Assembly (NCBI RefSeq): GCF_030680935.1
Contig: NZ_JAUXUP010000037.1
Coordinates: 1 to 38,472 of the forward strand
DNA length: 38,472 nucleotides
Source: Polaromonas sp.
GTDB lineage: Bacteria; Pseudomonadota; Gammaproteobacteria; Burkholderiales; Burkholderiaceae_C
Direction of reading: 5' to 3'
Shown here in pieces: positions 7,465-15,200 of this stretch; the first letter of the stretch is position 1; each line of letters begins with the position of its first letter. A model generated the notes under the pieces. The model made no database searches, was not told the origin of the DNA, and saw only the letters and a list, made by a program, of their open reading frames with translations. The translations under genes were made by a program, and so were the position numbers.

Positions 7465-8565
7465 ATGTTTGCTCCCCTCCAAAACGACACTTTTCTGCGC
7501 GCCTGCCTGCGCCAGGCCACCGACTACACCCCCGTCTGGCTGATGCGCCAGGCCGGGCGTTATCTGCCCGAGTACCGGGCCAGCCGCGCCAAGGCCGGCA
7601 GTTTCATGGGCCTGGCGACCTCGCCCGACTACGCCACCGAAGTCACGCTGCAACCGCTTGAGCGTTACCCACTCGACGCCGCGATCCTGTTTTCCGACAT
7701 CCTGACCGTGCCCGACGCCATGGGCCTGGGCCTGTCGTTTGCGCTGGGCGAAGGCCCGCGTTTTGCGACGCCGGTGCGCGACGAAGCGGCCGTGGCGAAG
7801 CTGGAAGTGCCGGACATGGACAAGCTGCGTTATGTGTTTGACGCCGTCACCTCCATCCGCAAGGCACTGAACGGCCGGGTACCGCTGATCGGCTTTTCCG
7901 GCAGCCCCTGGACGCTGGCCTGTTACATGGTGGAAGGCGCCGGATCAGACGACTACCGCCTGGTCAAAACCATGCTGTACCAGCGTCCCGACCTGATGCA
8001 CAAAATGCTGGCCATCAATGCCGACGCCGTGGCGGCCTACCTCAATGCCCAGATCGAAGCCGGCGCCCAGGCAGTGATGCTTTTTGACAGCTGGGGCGGG
8101 GTGCTGGCCGATGCGGCTTTCCAGACTTTCAGCCTGGCCTATACCCAGCGCGTCCTCAAGCAGCTCAAACGCACACATGAGGGCGTCACCATCCCCCGTC
8201 TGGTCTTCACCAAAGGCGGCGGCTTGTGGCTGGAGCAAATGGCCAAACTCGATTGCGAAGTGCTTGGCCTGGACTGGACCGTGAACCTGGCCCAGGCGCG
8301 GGAGCGTGTGGGCGCACGCATGGCCCTGCAAGGCAACCTGGACCCGAATGTGCTGTTTGCCAACCCGGCGCAGATCGAAGCAGAAGTGGCTGCGGTCCTG
8401 GAGAGTTTTGGCACGCCGCATACCAACCTGGCCAGCAGCGGCCCCACCCACATCTTCAACCTGGGCCACGGCATCAGCCAACACACCCCGCCGGAAAGCG
8501 TTGAAGTGCTGGTGCGAGCAGTACATGCCTATTCGCGCCGAATGCGCACCGGCATGCCGCACTGA
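7465..8565 (+). CDS. hemE: Uroporphyrinogen decarboxylase
   Basis: A 366-residue cytoplasmic enzyme of haem synthesis. It removes four carboxylates from uroporphyrinogen III to give coproporphyrinogen III. The diagnostic N-terminal motif [11 protein letters not shown] is present, followed by [13 protein letters not shown] (active-site Asp), [25 protein letters not shown], the conserved Tyr in the AGSDDYR stretch and a C-terminal FNLGHGI. Length matches the family (about 350-370). The next gene, priA, lies 353 bp downstream on the same strand behind an AT-rich region. Confidence 0.97.
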   Translation: MFAPLQNDTFLRACLRQATDYTPVWLMRQAGRYLPEYRASRAKAGSFMGLATSPDYATEVTLQPLERYPLDAAILFSDILTVPDAMGLGLSFALGEGPRFATPVRDEAAVAKLEVPDMDKLRYVFDAVTSIRKALNGRVPLIGFSGSPWTLACYMVEGAGSDDYRLVKTMLYQRPDLMHKMLAINADAVAAYLNAQIEAGAQAVMLFDSWGGVLADAAFQTFSLAYTQRVLKQLKRTHEGVTIPRLVFTKGGGLWLEQMAKLDCEVLGLDWTVNLAQARERVGARMALQGNLDPNVLFANPAQIEAEVAAVLESFGTPHTNLASSGPTHIFNLGHGISQHTPPESVEVLVRAVHAYSRRMRTGMPH

Positions 8566-8613
8566 GTTCCGGCAGGCCGCGCGTAACATAAAAACAGCCG
8601 TCGGGGGCCGGAC

Positions 8614-8622
8614 TTATTCACA
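8614..8622 (+). promoter_or_regulatory. DnaA box TTATTCACA
   Basis: An exact match to the consensus TTATNCACA. It overlaps the palindrome CACAAATTTTGTG at 8619-8631. Confidence 0.5.
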
Positions 8623-8697
8623 AATTTTGTGCTGCGGTGCGGCATGAAGATGTAACTGCGGGCCCACTCGCTATCAAAGCAATAGCGCCGATAAGTA

Positions 8698-8852
8698 CTT
8701 GATTTATAAGACCTTTTTAAACTGCTTTTTTTGCGGGCAATTTAAGAAAAGCCTTGATTTATAAGGCTTGGTAGCCTGTAGGGACAATCTATCAACAAAG
8801 TTATCCACAGAAACTTTGGAAGACCCGCAAAGCGTTTTTAAATCAAGCACTT
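8698..8852. repeat. AT-rich 13-mer repeats
   Basis: CTTGATTTATAAG occurs identically at 8698-8710 and 8753-8765. An inverted, near-identical copy lies at 8836-8852, so that AAGTACTTGATTTATAA (8693-8709) pairs at 15 of 17 positions with 8836-8852. The second copy also forms a hairpin with stems AAGCCTT (8749-8755) and AAGGCTT (8763-8769). Confidence 0.7.
8801..8809 (+). promoter_or_regulatory. DnaA box TTATCCACA inside an inverted repeat
   Basis: A perfect strong-type DnaA box. It is embedded in the inverted repeat CAAAGTT (8796-8802) and AACTTTG (8812-8818), so it can also form a hairpin. Confidence 0.6.
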
Positions 8853-8918
8853 AGAGCAACTTTCGAAGATGTATCTGAAGACTAACAACTTAAGTTCTCA
8901 TCCGCAGGCCCGCAAGGT

Positions 8919-11009
8919 ATGAGTTATTGGTTAAGCATTGTGGTAGCCACCCCGGCGCACAGCAACGTGGCGGGCGCGCTGACCTACCGAAGCGAGTGGC
9001 CGCTTGCACCCGGATGCCTGGTGCGCGTGCCGCTGGGCAGACGCGAGGTGCTGGGTGTGGTCTGGCAGGCGCTGCCCGATAGCGGCGGCTTGCCCGAAGC
9101 CCAGGCCCGGGCTGTGCTGGGCGCGCTGGACGGACTGGCCCCGCTGTCCGACACCTGGCGTCGGCTGGTGGCATTTACCGCCAGCTATTACCAGCGCTCC
9201 ATCGGCGAGGCGGCGCTGGCGGCCCTGCCACCGCAGTTGCGCGAGCTGAGTACGCTGCAACTGGCGCGCCGGCTCAAGCGGCCTGCCGCCACAGAAACCC
9301 TGCCACCTGAAACTACTACCGATTTAACAGCGCTCAGTGCAGAGCAGGCAAGGGCTCTGACCGAATTGGATGCCGATACGCGGCCAGCCCTGCTGTTTGG
9401 CGCCACCGGCAGCGGCAAAACCGAGGTGTATCTGCGCGCCGCCGCCCAGGTACTGGCCAGCGACGCCAGCGCCCAGGTGCTGGTGATGGTGCCCGAGATC
9501 AACCTCACGCCGCAGCTGCAGGCACGCTTTGAAGCGCGTTTTGCGCACCTGGGCAAGGCCCAGGTGGTGGCCATGCACAGTGGCCTCACCCCGGCCCAGC
9601 GGCTCAAAAGCTGGCTGGCGGCACACGCCGGCCAGGCCCGGCTGGTGCTGGGCACGCGCATGGCGATTTTTGCCTCGCTGCCGAATCTGCGCCTGATTGT
9701 GGTCGATGAAGAACACGACCCGAGTTACAAGCAGCAGGAAGGCGCACGTTATTCGGCGCGTGATCTGGCGGTGTACCGCGCGAGTATTGAAAAGGCTTGC
9801 CGCGTGTTGTTGGGCTCGGCCACCCCTTCGCTGGAAAGCTGGCAGGCCACCGAAACCGGCCGCTACCAGCGCTTGAGCATGCATGAGCGTATCGGCGGCG
9901 CCGCGCAAGCGGGCAGCTTGCCGGCGGTGCGGCTGGTGGACATGAACCACCAGCCCAAACACGCCACCATTGCACCACCGCTGCTGGACGCCATCAGCCA
10001 GCGCATCGCGCGTGGCGAGCAGTCGCTGATTTTCTTGAACCGGCGCGGCTATGCGCCGGTGCTGGCCTGCCACGACTGCGGCTGGAAAAGCGAATGCCCG
10101 CATTGCAGTGCCTACCGCGTCTTCCACAAAATCGACCGCACGCTGCGCTGTCACCATTGCGGTTTTACAGAGCGTGTGCCACGTGCCTGCCCCAGCTGCG
10201 GCAACATCGACATCGCGCCCATGGGCAAAGGCACGGAAAGGCTGGAGGAACACATCACCGAGCTGCTTGCCGGTGTGACCCGGCCCGGCGGCGAGCCCCT
10301 GCGCATTGCACGCATTGACGCCGACACCACGCGGCTCAAGGGCGCACTCGAATCACAGCTGGCCAGCGTACATGCGGGCGAAGTCGATGTGCTGGTCGGC
10401 ACGCAGATGATTGCCAAGGGGCACGACTTCCGCCACATCACCCTGGTGGCGGCCATCAACCCCGACAGCGCTCTTTTTTCCAGCGACTTTCGTGCGCCCG
10501 AGCGCCTGTTTGGTTTGTTGATGCAGGCCGCAGGCCGGGCCGGCCGTGATGCCGAGCGTGGCGCCACCAGCGAGATGTGGGTGCAGACATTTCACCCGCA
10601 ACACCCGCTGTTTGCTGCCTTGAAAAAACACGACTACCCGGCCTTCGCCGCGCAGGAGCTGAAAGAGCGCGAAGCGGCCGGCATGTCGCCCTTCGGCTTT
10701 TCGGCCCTGGTACGCGCCGAGGCGCGCGAGCAGGCGGTGGCCCAGGGCTTTCTGAATGCGGCCGCCGCCGCCGCTCAGGCGCAACAACTGCCAGGGGCCG
10801 ACGCCGTCACGCCCTACCCGGCGGTGCCCATGACGATACAGCGGGTGGCCAACATAGAGCGCGCGCAGATGCTGGTTGAAAGCCCGTCGCGCGCCGCCTT
10901 GCAGCGCTTCCTGGCGGCCTGGCAGCCGCTGCTGCACCAAACCCGGCAAGAGGGCGACTTCAAGAGTCTGATCCGCTGGGCGATTGATGTGGATCCGTTG
11001 GCGATATAA
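8919..11009 (+). CDS. priA: Primosomal protein N', replication-restart helicase
   Basis: A 696-residue 3'-to-5' helicase that recognises abandoned forks and reloads the replicative helicase. The N-terminal DNA-binding domain comes first (about 1-110). The helicase core has Walker A FGATGSGKT (about 160) and Walker B DEEH (about 262, VVDEEHDPSYKQ). The zinc-binding region (about 384-428) has eight cysteines in CHDCGW, CPHCS, CHHCGF and CPSCG. Motifs GTQMIAKGHDF and QAAGRAGR follow. A dispersed-repeat copy at 9309-9370 is translated in frame between the N-terminal domain and the helicase core, in a linker expected to tolerate insertion. The upstream region carries two DnaA boxes. Confidence 0.97.
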   Translation: MSYWLSIVVATPAHSNVAGALTYRSEWPLAPGCLVRVPLGRREVLGVVWQALPDSGGLPEAQARAVLGALDGLAPLSDTWRRLVAFTASYYQRSIGEAALAALPPQLRELSTLQLARRLKRPAATETLPPETTTDLTALSAEQARALTELDADTRPALLFGATGSGKTEVYLRAAAQVLASDASAQVLVMVPEINLTPQLQARFEARFAHLGKAQVVAMHSGLTPAQRLKSWLAAHAGQARLVLGTRMAIFASLPNLRLIVVDEEHDPSYKQQEGARYSARDLAVYRASIEKACRVLLGSATPSLESWQATETGRYQRLSMHERIGGAAQAGSLPAVRLVDMNHQPKHATIAPPLLDAISQRIARGEQSLIFLNRRGYAPVLACHDCGWKSECPHCSAYRVFHKIDRTLRCHHCGFTERVPRACPSCGNIDIAPMGKGTERLEEHITELLAGVTRPGGEPLRIARIDADTTRLKGALESQLASVHAGEVDVLVGTQMIAKGHDFRHITLVAAINPDSALFSSDFRAPERLFGLLMQAAGRAGRDAERGATSEMWVQTFHPQHPLFAALKKHDYPAFAAQELKEREAAGMSPFGFSALVRAEAREQAVAQGFLNAAAAAAQAQQLPGADAVTPYPAVPMTIQRVANIERAQMLVESPSRAALQRFLAAWQPLLHQTRQEGDFKSLIRWAIDVDPLAI
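9309..9370 (+). repeat. Dispersed repeat copy 3, inside the priA linker
   Basis: GAAACTACTACCGATTTAAC (9309-9328), then AGCGCTCAGTGCAGAGCAGG and GGGCTCTGACCGAATTG at standard spacing. It is translated as ETTTDLTALSAEQARALTEL, the same frame relative to the repeat as copies 1 and 2. It is more diverged, as expected under coding constraint. Confidence 0.55.
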
Positions 11010-11015
11010 GGCCCC

Positions 11016-11450
11016 ATGACGCCCAAAACCCGACGCGTACTCCAGGCCATCCTGTACGAGGTTTTCGCCATTGCTTTTGTGGGGCCCGTGCTGAGCGTCG
11101 CGTTCGACAAATCGCCCGCCTCGACCCTGGGCCTGGCTTTCGTGCTGTCCAGCATTGCGCTCAGCTGGAACTACGTGTTCAACACCATCTTCGAGCGCTG
11201 GGAGTCACGTCAATCCGCACGGGGCCGGTCATTTGCAAGGCGCCTCGCGCATGGCATGGGCTTCGAAGGGGGTCTTGCCGTCATCCTGATTCCGGTCATG
11301 GCCCTCTGGCTGGACATTGCACCCCTGAGTGCGTTTCTGGCCAATCTTGGCCTCCTGGCATTCTTCTTCGTCTACGCCATCGCATTCACATGGGCCTTCG
11401 ATCGTGTCTTTGGCCTTCCGCAATCCGCCGCGAAGCACCGCGAGACCTGA
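11016..11450 (+). CDS. PACE-family efflux transporter
   Basis: A 144-residue inner-membrane protein with four predicted helices arranged as two repeated transmembrane pairs, the architecture of the proteobacterial antimicrobial compound efflux (PACE) family, whose AceI member exports chlorhexidine and short-chain diamines. Motifs: an acidic residue in helix 1 (LYEVFAIAF, matching the functional Glu of AceI), WNYVFNTIFERWE after helix 2, RRLAHGMGFEGGL in helix 3 and FTWAFDRVFG after helix 4. The ATG lies 6 nt after the priA stop; TATAAG at 11005-11010 overlaps that stop and could be a -10 for a leaderless transcript. Substrate is not predictable from sequence. Confidence 0.85.
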   Translation: MTPKTRRVLQAILYEVFAIAFVGPVLSVAFDKSPASTLGLAFVLSSIALSWNYVFNTIFERWESRQSARGRSFARRLAHGMGFEGGLAVILIPVMALWLDIAPLSAFLANLGLLAFFFVYAIAFTWAFDRVFGLPQSAAKHRET

Positions 11451-11501
11451 CCCTTCCATCGATTCCTCCATGGCCCGCCAACAAGCCCGCCGTCCGGATG
11501 T

Positions 11502-12455
11502 TCACGTCAAAAGTGCCACCGCCGCTGAGAAGCTGAAAAACGCCAGCACCGTGGACAGCAGGATGATGCGCGCAATGCGCCCGTTGTTGGCGCCAAAACG
11601 TTCGGCCAGCAGCGACACATTGCTGGCGCTTGGCAGCGCCGCCACCAGCACAATCACTGTCAACGCAAACGGGTCCAGCGGCACACCGAGCTGGATCGCG
11701 CCCAGCCCGACCAGGCCGACCAGCACCGGGTGTAACACCAGCTTGATCAGTGCAACCGGCAGATAGTCCGCCACGGGAATTTTTTCGACACTGTTCATCT
11801 GCGATCGCGCCAGCACCGCGCCTATGGTGAACAGCGCCACCGGCGAGGCGGCGTCGGCCAGCAGGCCCAGGGTCTGCATCACCGGCGCGGGCAAGGTGAT
11901 TGCCAGGCCGGAAGAGACAGCACCCAGCACAATCGCCCAGGGCATGGGGTTCAGCGCCACACCCTTGAGTGCATTTTTGGCCGCCACTTCTGCGCCGTGG
12001 CTGTCGGCTGAATCGAGCCGTGACAGCGCAATACACAGCGAACTGGTCACCAGCAGGTCAATCACGATGGTCACAATCGCCGGCCCCGCCGCCTGCGCAC
12101 CCAGCAGCGCCACCAGCAGCGGCACACCCATGAAGCCGGTATTGGGAAAAGCCGCGACCAGCGCGCCAAAAGAGGCGTCGTTCCAGCCTATGCGCTGGTT
12201 GCGCGTGACTGCAATCGTGAAGCCGACCATGATCAGCGCGCACAGCAGGTACACCGCCACCAGGCTGCCGTCCAGCAGCTGGGCCACCGGTGTGTTGGCG
12301 CCAAAGCGGTACAACATGCAGGGCAGCGCGAAATACAGCACAAAGGTATTCAGGCCGGGAATTGCCGCCTGCGGCAGCAAGCGCCGGCGCGCAGCCACAT
12401 AGCCGCACAGCACCAATGCGAAGAAGGGGAAGGTGACCAGAAGAATGCTTAACAC
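11502..12455 (-). CDS. AEC-family transporter (auxin efflux carrier-like permease)
   Basis: A 317-residue membrane protein with about ten helices. It has the typical AEC N-terminus (ALVLCGYVAARRRLLP, then GLNTFVLYFALPCMLYRF), the mid-protein AAFPNTGFMGVPLL with the conserved Asn-Thr-Gly-Phe, and ALPSASNVSLLAERFG near the end. The family exports or takes up small carboxylates; the substrate here is unknown. I choose the GTG at 12455 because it gives the family's usual N-terminus and has GACAAT 7 nt upstream. An ATG at 12485 would add ten residues. The gene is transcribed towards the PACE gene and divergently from rep. Confidence 0.85.
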   Translation of the reverse strand: MLSILLVTFPFFALVLCGYVAARRRLLPQAAIPGLNTFVLYFALPCMLYRFGANTPVAQLLDGSLVAVYLLCALIMVGFTIAVTRNQRIGWNDASFGALVAAFPNTGFMGVPLLVALLGAQAAGPAIVTIVIDLLVTSSLCIALSRLDSADSHGAEVAAKNALKGVALNPMPWAIVLGAVSSGLAITLPAPVMQTLGLLADAASPVALFTIGAVLARSQMNSVEKIPVADYLPVALIKLVLHPVLVGLVGLGAIQLGVPLDPFALTVIVLVAALPSASNVSLLAERFGANNGRIARIILLSTVLAFFSFSAAVALLT

Positions 12456-12462
12456 AAGCCGT

Positions 12463-12468
12463 ATTGTC
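12463..12468 (-). promoter_or_regulatory. -10-like hexamer before the AEC permease
   Basis: GACAAT on the minus strand ends 7 nt before the GTG start at 12455, with no ribosome-binding site. This suggests another leaderless transcript if that start is correct. Confidence 0.3.
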
Positions 12469-12545
12469 ACTTGCCGGGTTTGCATCTGGCTGGCTGGCTA
12501 TGATGACCCGCTGCCTGCCCCTTGTCGCGCCCGCCTTCCTACTGC

Positions 12546-14687
12546 ATGTCGTCCCACCCGCCCCCAGCCTCTTCCCAAGTCACCGGCCTCAATCTCGCCC
12601 AGCAGGAAGCCGTCAATTACATGCACGGCCCCTGCCTGGTGCTGGCCGGCGCGGGCTCGGGCAAAACGCGGGTGATCACGCACAAGATTGGCCGGCTGAT
12701 CCAGGCCGGCCTGCAGCCTGAGCAGATTGCCGCCATCACCTTCACCAACAAGGCCGCGGCTGAAATGCGCGAACGCGCCAAAGCGCTGATTGGCAAGGCC
12801 GCCAGGGGGGTGTTGATCTGCACCTTTCACGCGCTGGGCGTGCGCATGTTGCGCCAGGACGGTGAGGCGCTGGGGCTGAAAAAGCAGTTCTCGATTCTGG
12901 ACAGCGACGACGTGACGAGCATTTTGAAAGACGCCGGCGGCACGACCGACGCCGCCAGTGCGCGGCAGTGGCAGTGGACCATCAGCGCCTGGAAAAGTGC
13001 CGGGCTGAATGCTGCGCAAGCCGAAGCGCTGGCCAATGGCGATGAAGAGCGCCTGATCGCCCGCATCATGGCGCGTTATGAAGAACGCCTGAGCGCCTAC
13101 CAGAGTGTGGACTTTGACGACCTGATTGGCCTGCCCCTCAAACTGCTGCAACAACATGCCGAGGTGCGCGACAAGTGGCAGCAGGCCCTGGGCCATGTGC
13201 TGGTGGACGAGTATCAGGACACCAATGCCACACAGTATGAAATGCTCAAGCTGCTGGTCGGCGCGCGTGGCCGCTTTACCGCCGTGGGGGATGACGACCA
13301 GTCGATTTACGGCTGGCGCGGAGCCACGCTGGACAACCTGAAAAAACTGCCACTGGACTACCCGAATCTGCGCGTGGTCAAGCTGGAGCAGAACTACCGC
13401 AGCACCGGCGCCATCCTGCGCGCCGCCAACAACGTGATTGCGCCCAACCCCAAACTCTTCCCGAAAACCCTGTTCAGCGAGCTGGGCGAGGGTGAGCCGG
13501 TGCGTGTCGCCGATTGCGACAGCGAGGAGCACGAAGCCGAGCGTGTGGTGGCGCGCATCCAGAGCCTGCGTGCCGAGGGCAGCTTGCTGGCCACCGGCAG
13601 CCAGCACAAGGAGTGGAAAGACTTTTGTGTGTTGTACCGCGCCAACCACATGGCCAAACCGCTGGAAAAGGCTTTTCGCAAGGCGGCGATTCCGTACAAG
13701 GTGTCGGGCGGGCAGAGCTTTTTTGACCGCGCAGAGATCAAGGACCTGTGTTGCTGGCTGCGCCTGCTGGTCAACAACAACGACGACCCCGCCTTCATGC
13801 GTGCCGTGACCACGCCCAAACGCGGTATCGGCCACACCACACTGGCCGCGCTGGGCACCTTTGCCAGCAAGTACAAGCTCAGCCTGTTTGAGGCGCTGTT
13901 CAGCCACTCGCTGGGCTCGGCGGTTCCGGCCAAGGCGGTGGGCTCATTGCATGAGTTTGGCCGTTATGTGAACGAGCTGGAGTACCGCGCGCGGCACACC
14001 GTGGGTGCAGAAGGCGCGCGCACGGTGCTCAACGATTGGCTCAAGGACATCGGCTACGAGAAGCATTTGTACGACGGTGAGGAAAGCGAGAAGATCGCCG
14101 CCGCGCGCTGGACCAATGTGATGGATTTTTGCGACTGGATGGCGCAGCGCTGTGGCGGGCAGATTGACGACACGGCCGGTGCGGTGCTCGCCGCCGAAAC
14201 CAAAACCATGCTGGAAGTGGTGCAGACGATTGCCCTGCTGTCCACCATCAGCGAACGCGAGGGCGACCAGAACGTGGTCACCCTGTCCACCCTGCATGCC
14301 GCCAAGGGGCTGGAGTGGCCGCACGTGGTGCTGGCCGGCGTCAACGAAGGTTTGCTGCCTTTCAAGCTGGACAGCGATGACGGCCAGGATGCAGTCAAAA
14401 CCGAGGGGATTGCCCAGCGCCTGCAGGAAGAGCGTCGCCTGATGTATGTGGGCATCACCCGGGCCCAGCACACACTGACCGTGAGCTGGCTGCGCCGCCG
14501 AAAAAAAGGGCGCGAGACCGTGGCCGGCCTGCCCAGCCGTTTTATTGCCGAGATGGCTCTGGAGAAAACCACGGTGAAAGAAGACCCGCGCGAAAAAATA
14601 AGGGCGCTGCGGGCAGAATTTGCCAAACGCGCCGCCGACAGCGCCGAGGCGCAATTACTCGCCGAAACCAGCCGCGACGCCCCCTAG
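12546..14687 (+). CDS. rep: ATP-dependent DNA helicase Rep
   Basis: A 713-residue superfamily 1A 3'-to-5' helicase. It matches E. coli Rep more closely than UvrD. Motifs in order: Q-motif LNLAQQEAV (15-23), Walker A GAGSGKT (35-41), TFTNKAAAEM, VDEYQDTN (about 220, Walker B), GDDDQSIYGWRGA (about 250), LEQNYRS, STLHAAKGLEWPHV and EERRLMYVGITRA. Rep removes proteins ahead of the replication fork and works with PriA-dependent restart. The ATG at 12546 is chosen because Rep proteins begin shortly before the Q-motif; no strong ribosome-binding site is visible. The next gene starts 7 nt after the stop. Confidence 0.95.
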   Translation: MSSHPPPASSQVTGLNLAQQEAVNYMHGPCLVLAGAGSGKTRVITHKIGRLIQAGLQPEQIAAITFTNKAAAEMRERAKALIGKAARGVLICTFHALGVRMLRQDGEALGLKKQFSILDSDDVTSILKDAGGTTDAASARQWQWTISAWKSAGLNAAQAEALANGDEERLIARIMARYEERLSAYQSVDFDDLIGLPLKLLQQHAEVRDKWQQALGHVLVDEYQDTNATQYEMLKLLVGARGRFTAVGDDDQSIYGWRGATLDNLKKLPLDYPNLRVVKLEQNYRSTGAILRAANNVIAPNPKLFPKTLFSELGEGEPVRVADCDSEEHEAERVVARIQSLRAEGSLLATGSQHKEWKDFCVLYRANHMAKPLEKAFRKAAIPYKVSGGQSFFDRAEIKDLCCWLRLLVNNNDDPAFMRAVTTPKRGIGHTTLAALGTFASKYKLSLFEALFSHSLGSAVPAKAVGSLHEFGRYVNELEYRARHTVGAEGARTVLNDWLKDIGYEKHLYDGEESEKIAAARWTNVMDFCDWMAQRCGGQIDDTAGAVLAAETKTMLEVVQTIALLSTISEREGDQNVVTLSTLHAAKGLEWPHVVLAGVNEGLLPFKLDSDDGQDAVKTEGIAQRLQEERRLMYVGITRAQHTLTVSWLRRRKKGRETVAGLPSRFIAEMALEKTTVKEDPREKIRALRAEFAKRAADSAEAQLLAETSRDAP

Positions 14688-14694
14688 ACACACC

Positions 14695-15198
14695 ATGACA
14701 CCTGCCCTGACTCTCAAATTTGCTATATTTCTTATGGCTGCTTGCGCAATCTGCACAAGGGCCAGCGGCCAAAATGACCCACAAAAATCGGCGGCAACCA
14801 GCTGCCCGGCGGCCAAGCTGCTGAAGGCCGCGCAGATCCACGGGCAGTGGCGCGTGAGCTTCAGGTCGGCACCGGCCGGCCTGCCCGCCACGGCCACCCT
14901 GATGCTGGAGCGGCATGCACAATTTAGTGACAGTGTGGCCGGTTTTGTCAGCCGAAATCTGTCCGCGCCAGCCCCCGGGCATGCGGCCAGGGCGCAATTG
15001 GCGGGCGATCTGGAAGACGGTTTTCTGACACTGGACGAATCGTCCAACGGCATCAGCATCACTGGCACCTGGAACGCCGAGGTGGTGGAGGGGTCCTGCG
15101 GAAGAAGCATCCGGGGTACCTGGAAAGACACCAGCCCCAGCGCACCGGCCGATGCGCCAGAAATTGCATTTACCATGGAAAAACTGGCAGGATGGTGA
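14695..15198 (+). CDS. Small exported protein, function unknown
   Basis: A 167-residue protein with a signal peptide whose hydrophobic core and cleavage region come from the dispersed repeat (14713-14776). The mature part looks like a small beta-rich domain (QIHGQWRVSF, LMLERHAQFSDSVAGFV, GDLEDGFLTLDESSNGISI, VVEGSCGRSIRGTWK) with two cysteines that could pair. I know of similar hypothetical proteins in Comamonadaceae but no function. It starts 7 nt after rep and ends 2 nt before the phospholipase ATG, so it is probably co-transcribed and translationally coupled to it. Confidence 0.7.
   Translation: MTPALTLKFAIFLMAACAICTRASGQNDPQKSAATSCPAAKLLKAAQIHGQWRVSFRSAPAGLPATATLMLERHAQFSDSVAGFVSRNLSAPAPGHAARAQLAGDLEDGFLTLDESSNGISITGTWNAEVVEGSCGRSIRGTWKDTSPSAPADAPEIAFTMEKLAGW
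14713..14776 (+). repeat. Dispersed repeat copy 4, inside a signal peptide
   Basis: AAATTTGCTATATTTCTTAT (14716-14735), then GGCTGCTTGCGCAATCTGCA and GGGCCAGCGGCCAAAAT at standard spacing. It is translated as FLMAACAICTRASGQN, closely parallel to copy 1 (FLIAACAIPTWAIGQF). Confidence 0.7.
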
Positions 15199-15200
15199 CC

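Larger units (their letters stand above)
8566..8918. promoter_or_regulatory. Long AT-rich hemE-priA intergenic region with DnaA boxes and repeats
   Basis: This 353-bp gap holds no gene. It contains two DnaA boxes in the same orientation (8614-8622 and 8801-8809), three AT-rich 13-mer-like repeats (8698-8710, 8753-8765, and inverted at 8836-8852), a 7-bp hairpin (8749-8769), the palindrome CACAAATTTTGTG (8619-8631) and a small CGCTAT/ATAGCG stem (8669-8687). It looks like a DnaA-binding regulatory region or an origin-like region, and is the most AT-rich part of the window. Confidence 0.5.

Noticed and set aside
8566..8918. Chromosomal replication origin
   Set aside because: Only two DnaA boxes, no dnaA or dnaN nearby, and rpoBC would be transcribed against a fork leaving this point. 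Kept as a regulatory or DnaA-binding region instead.
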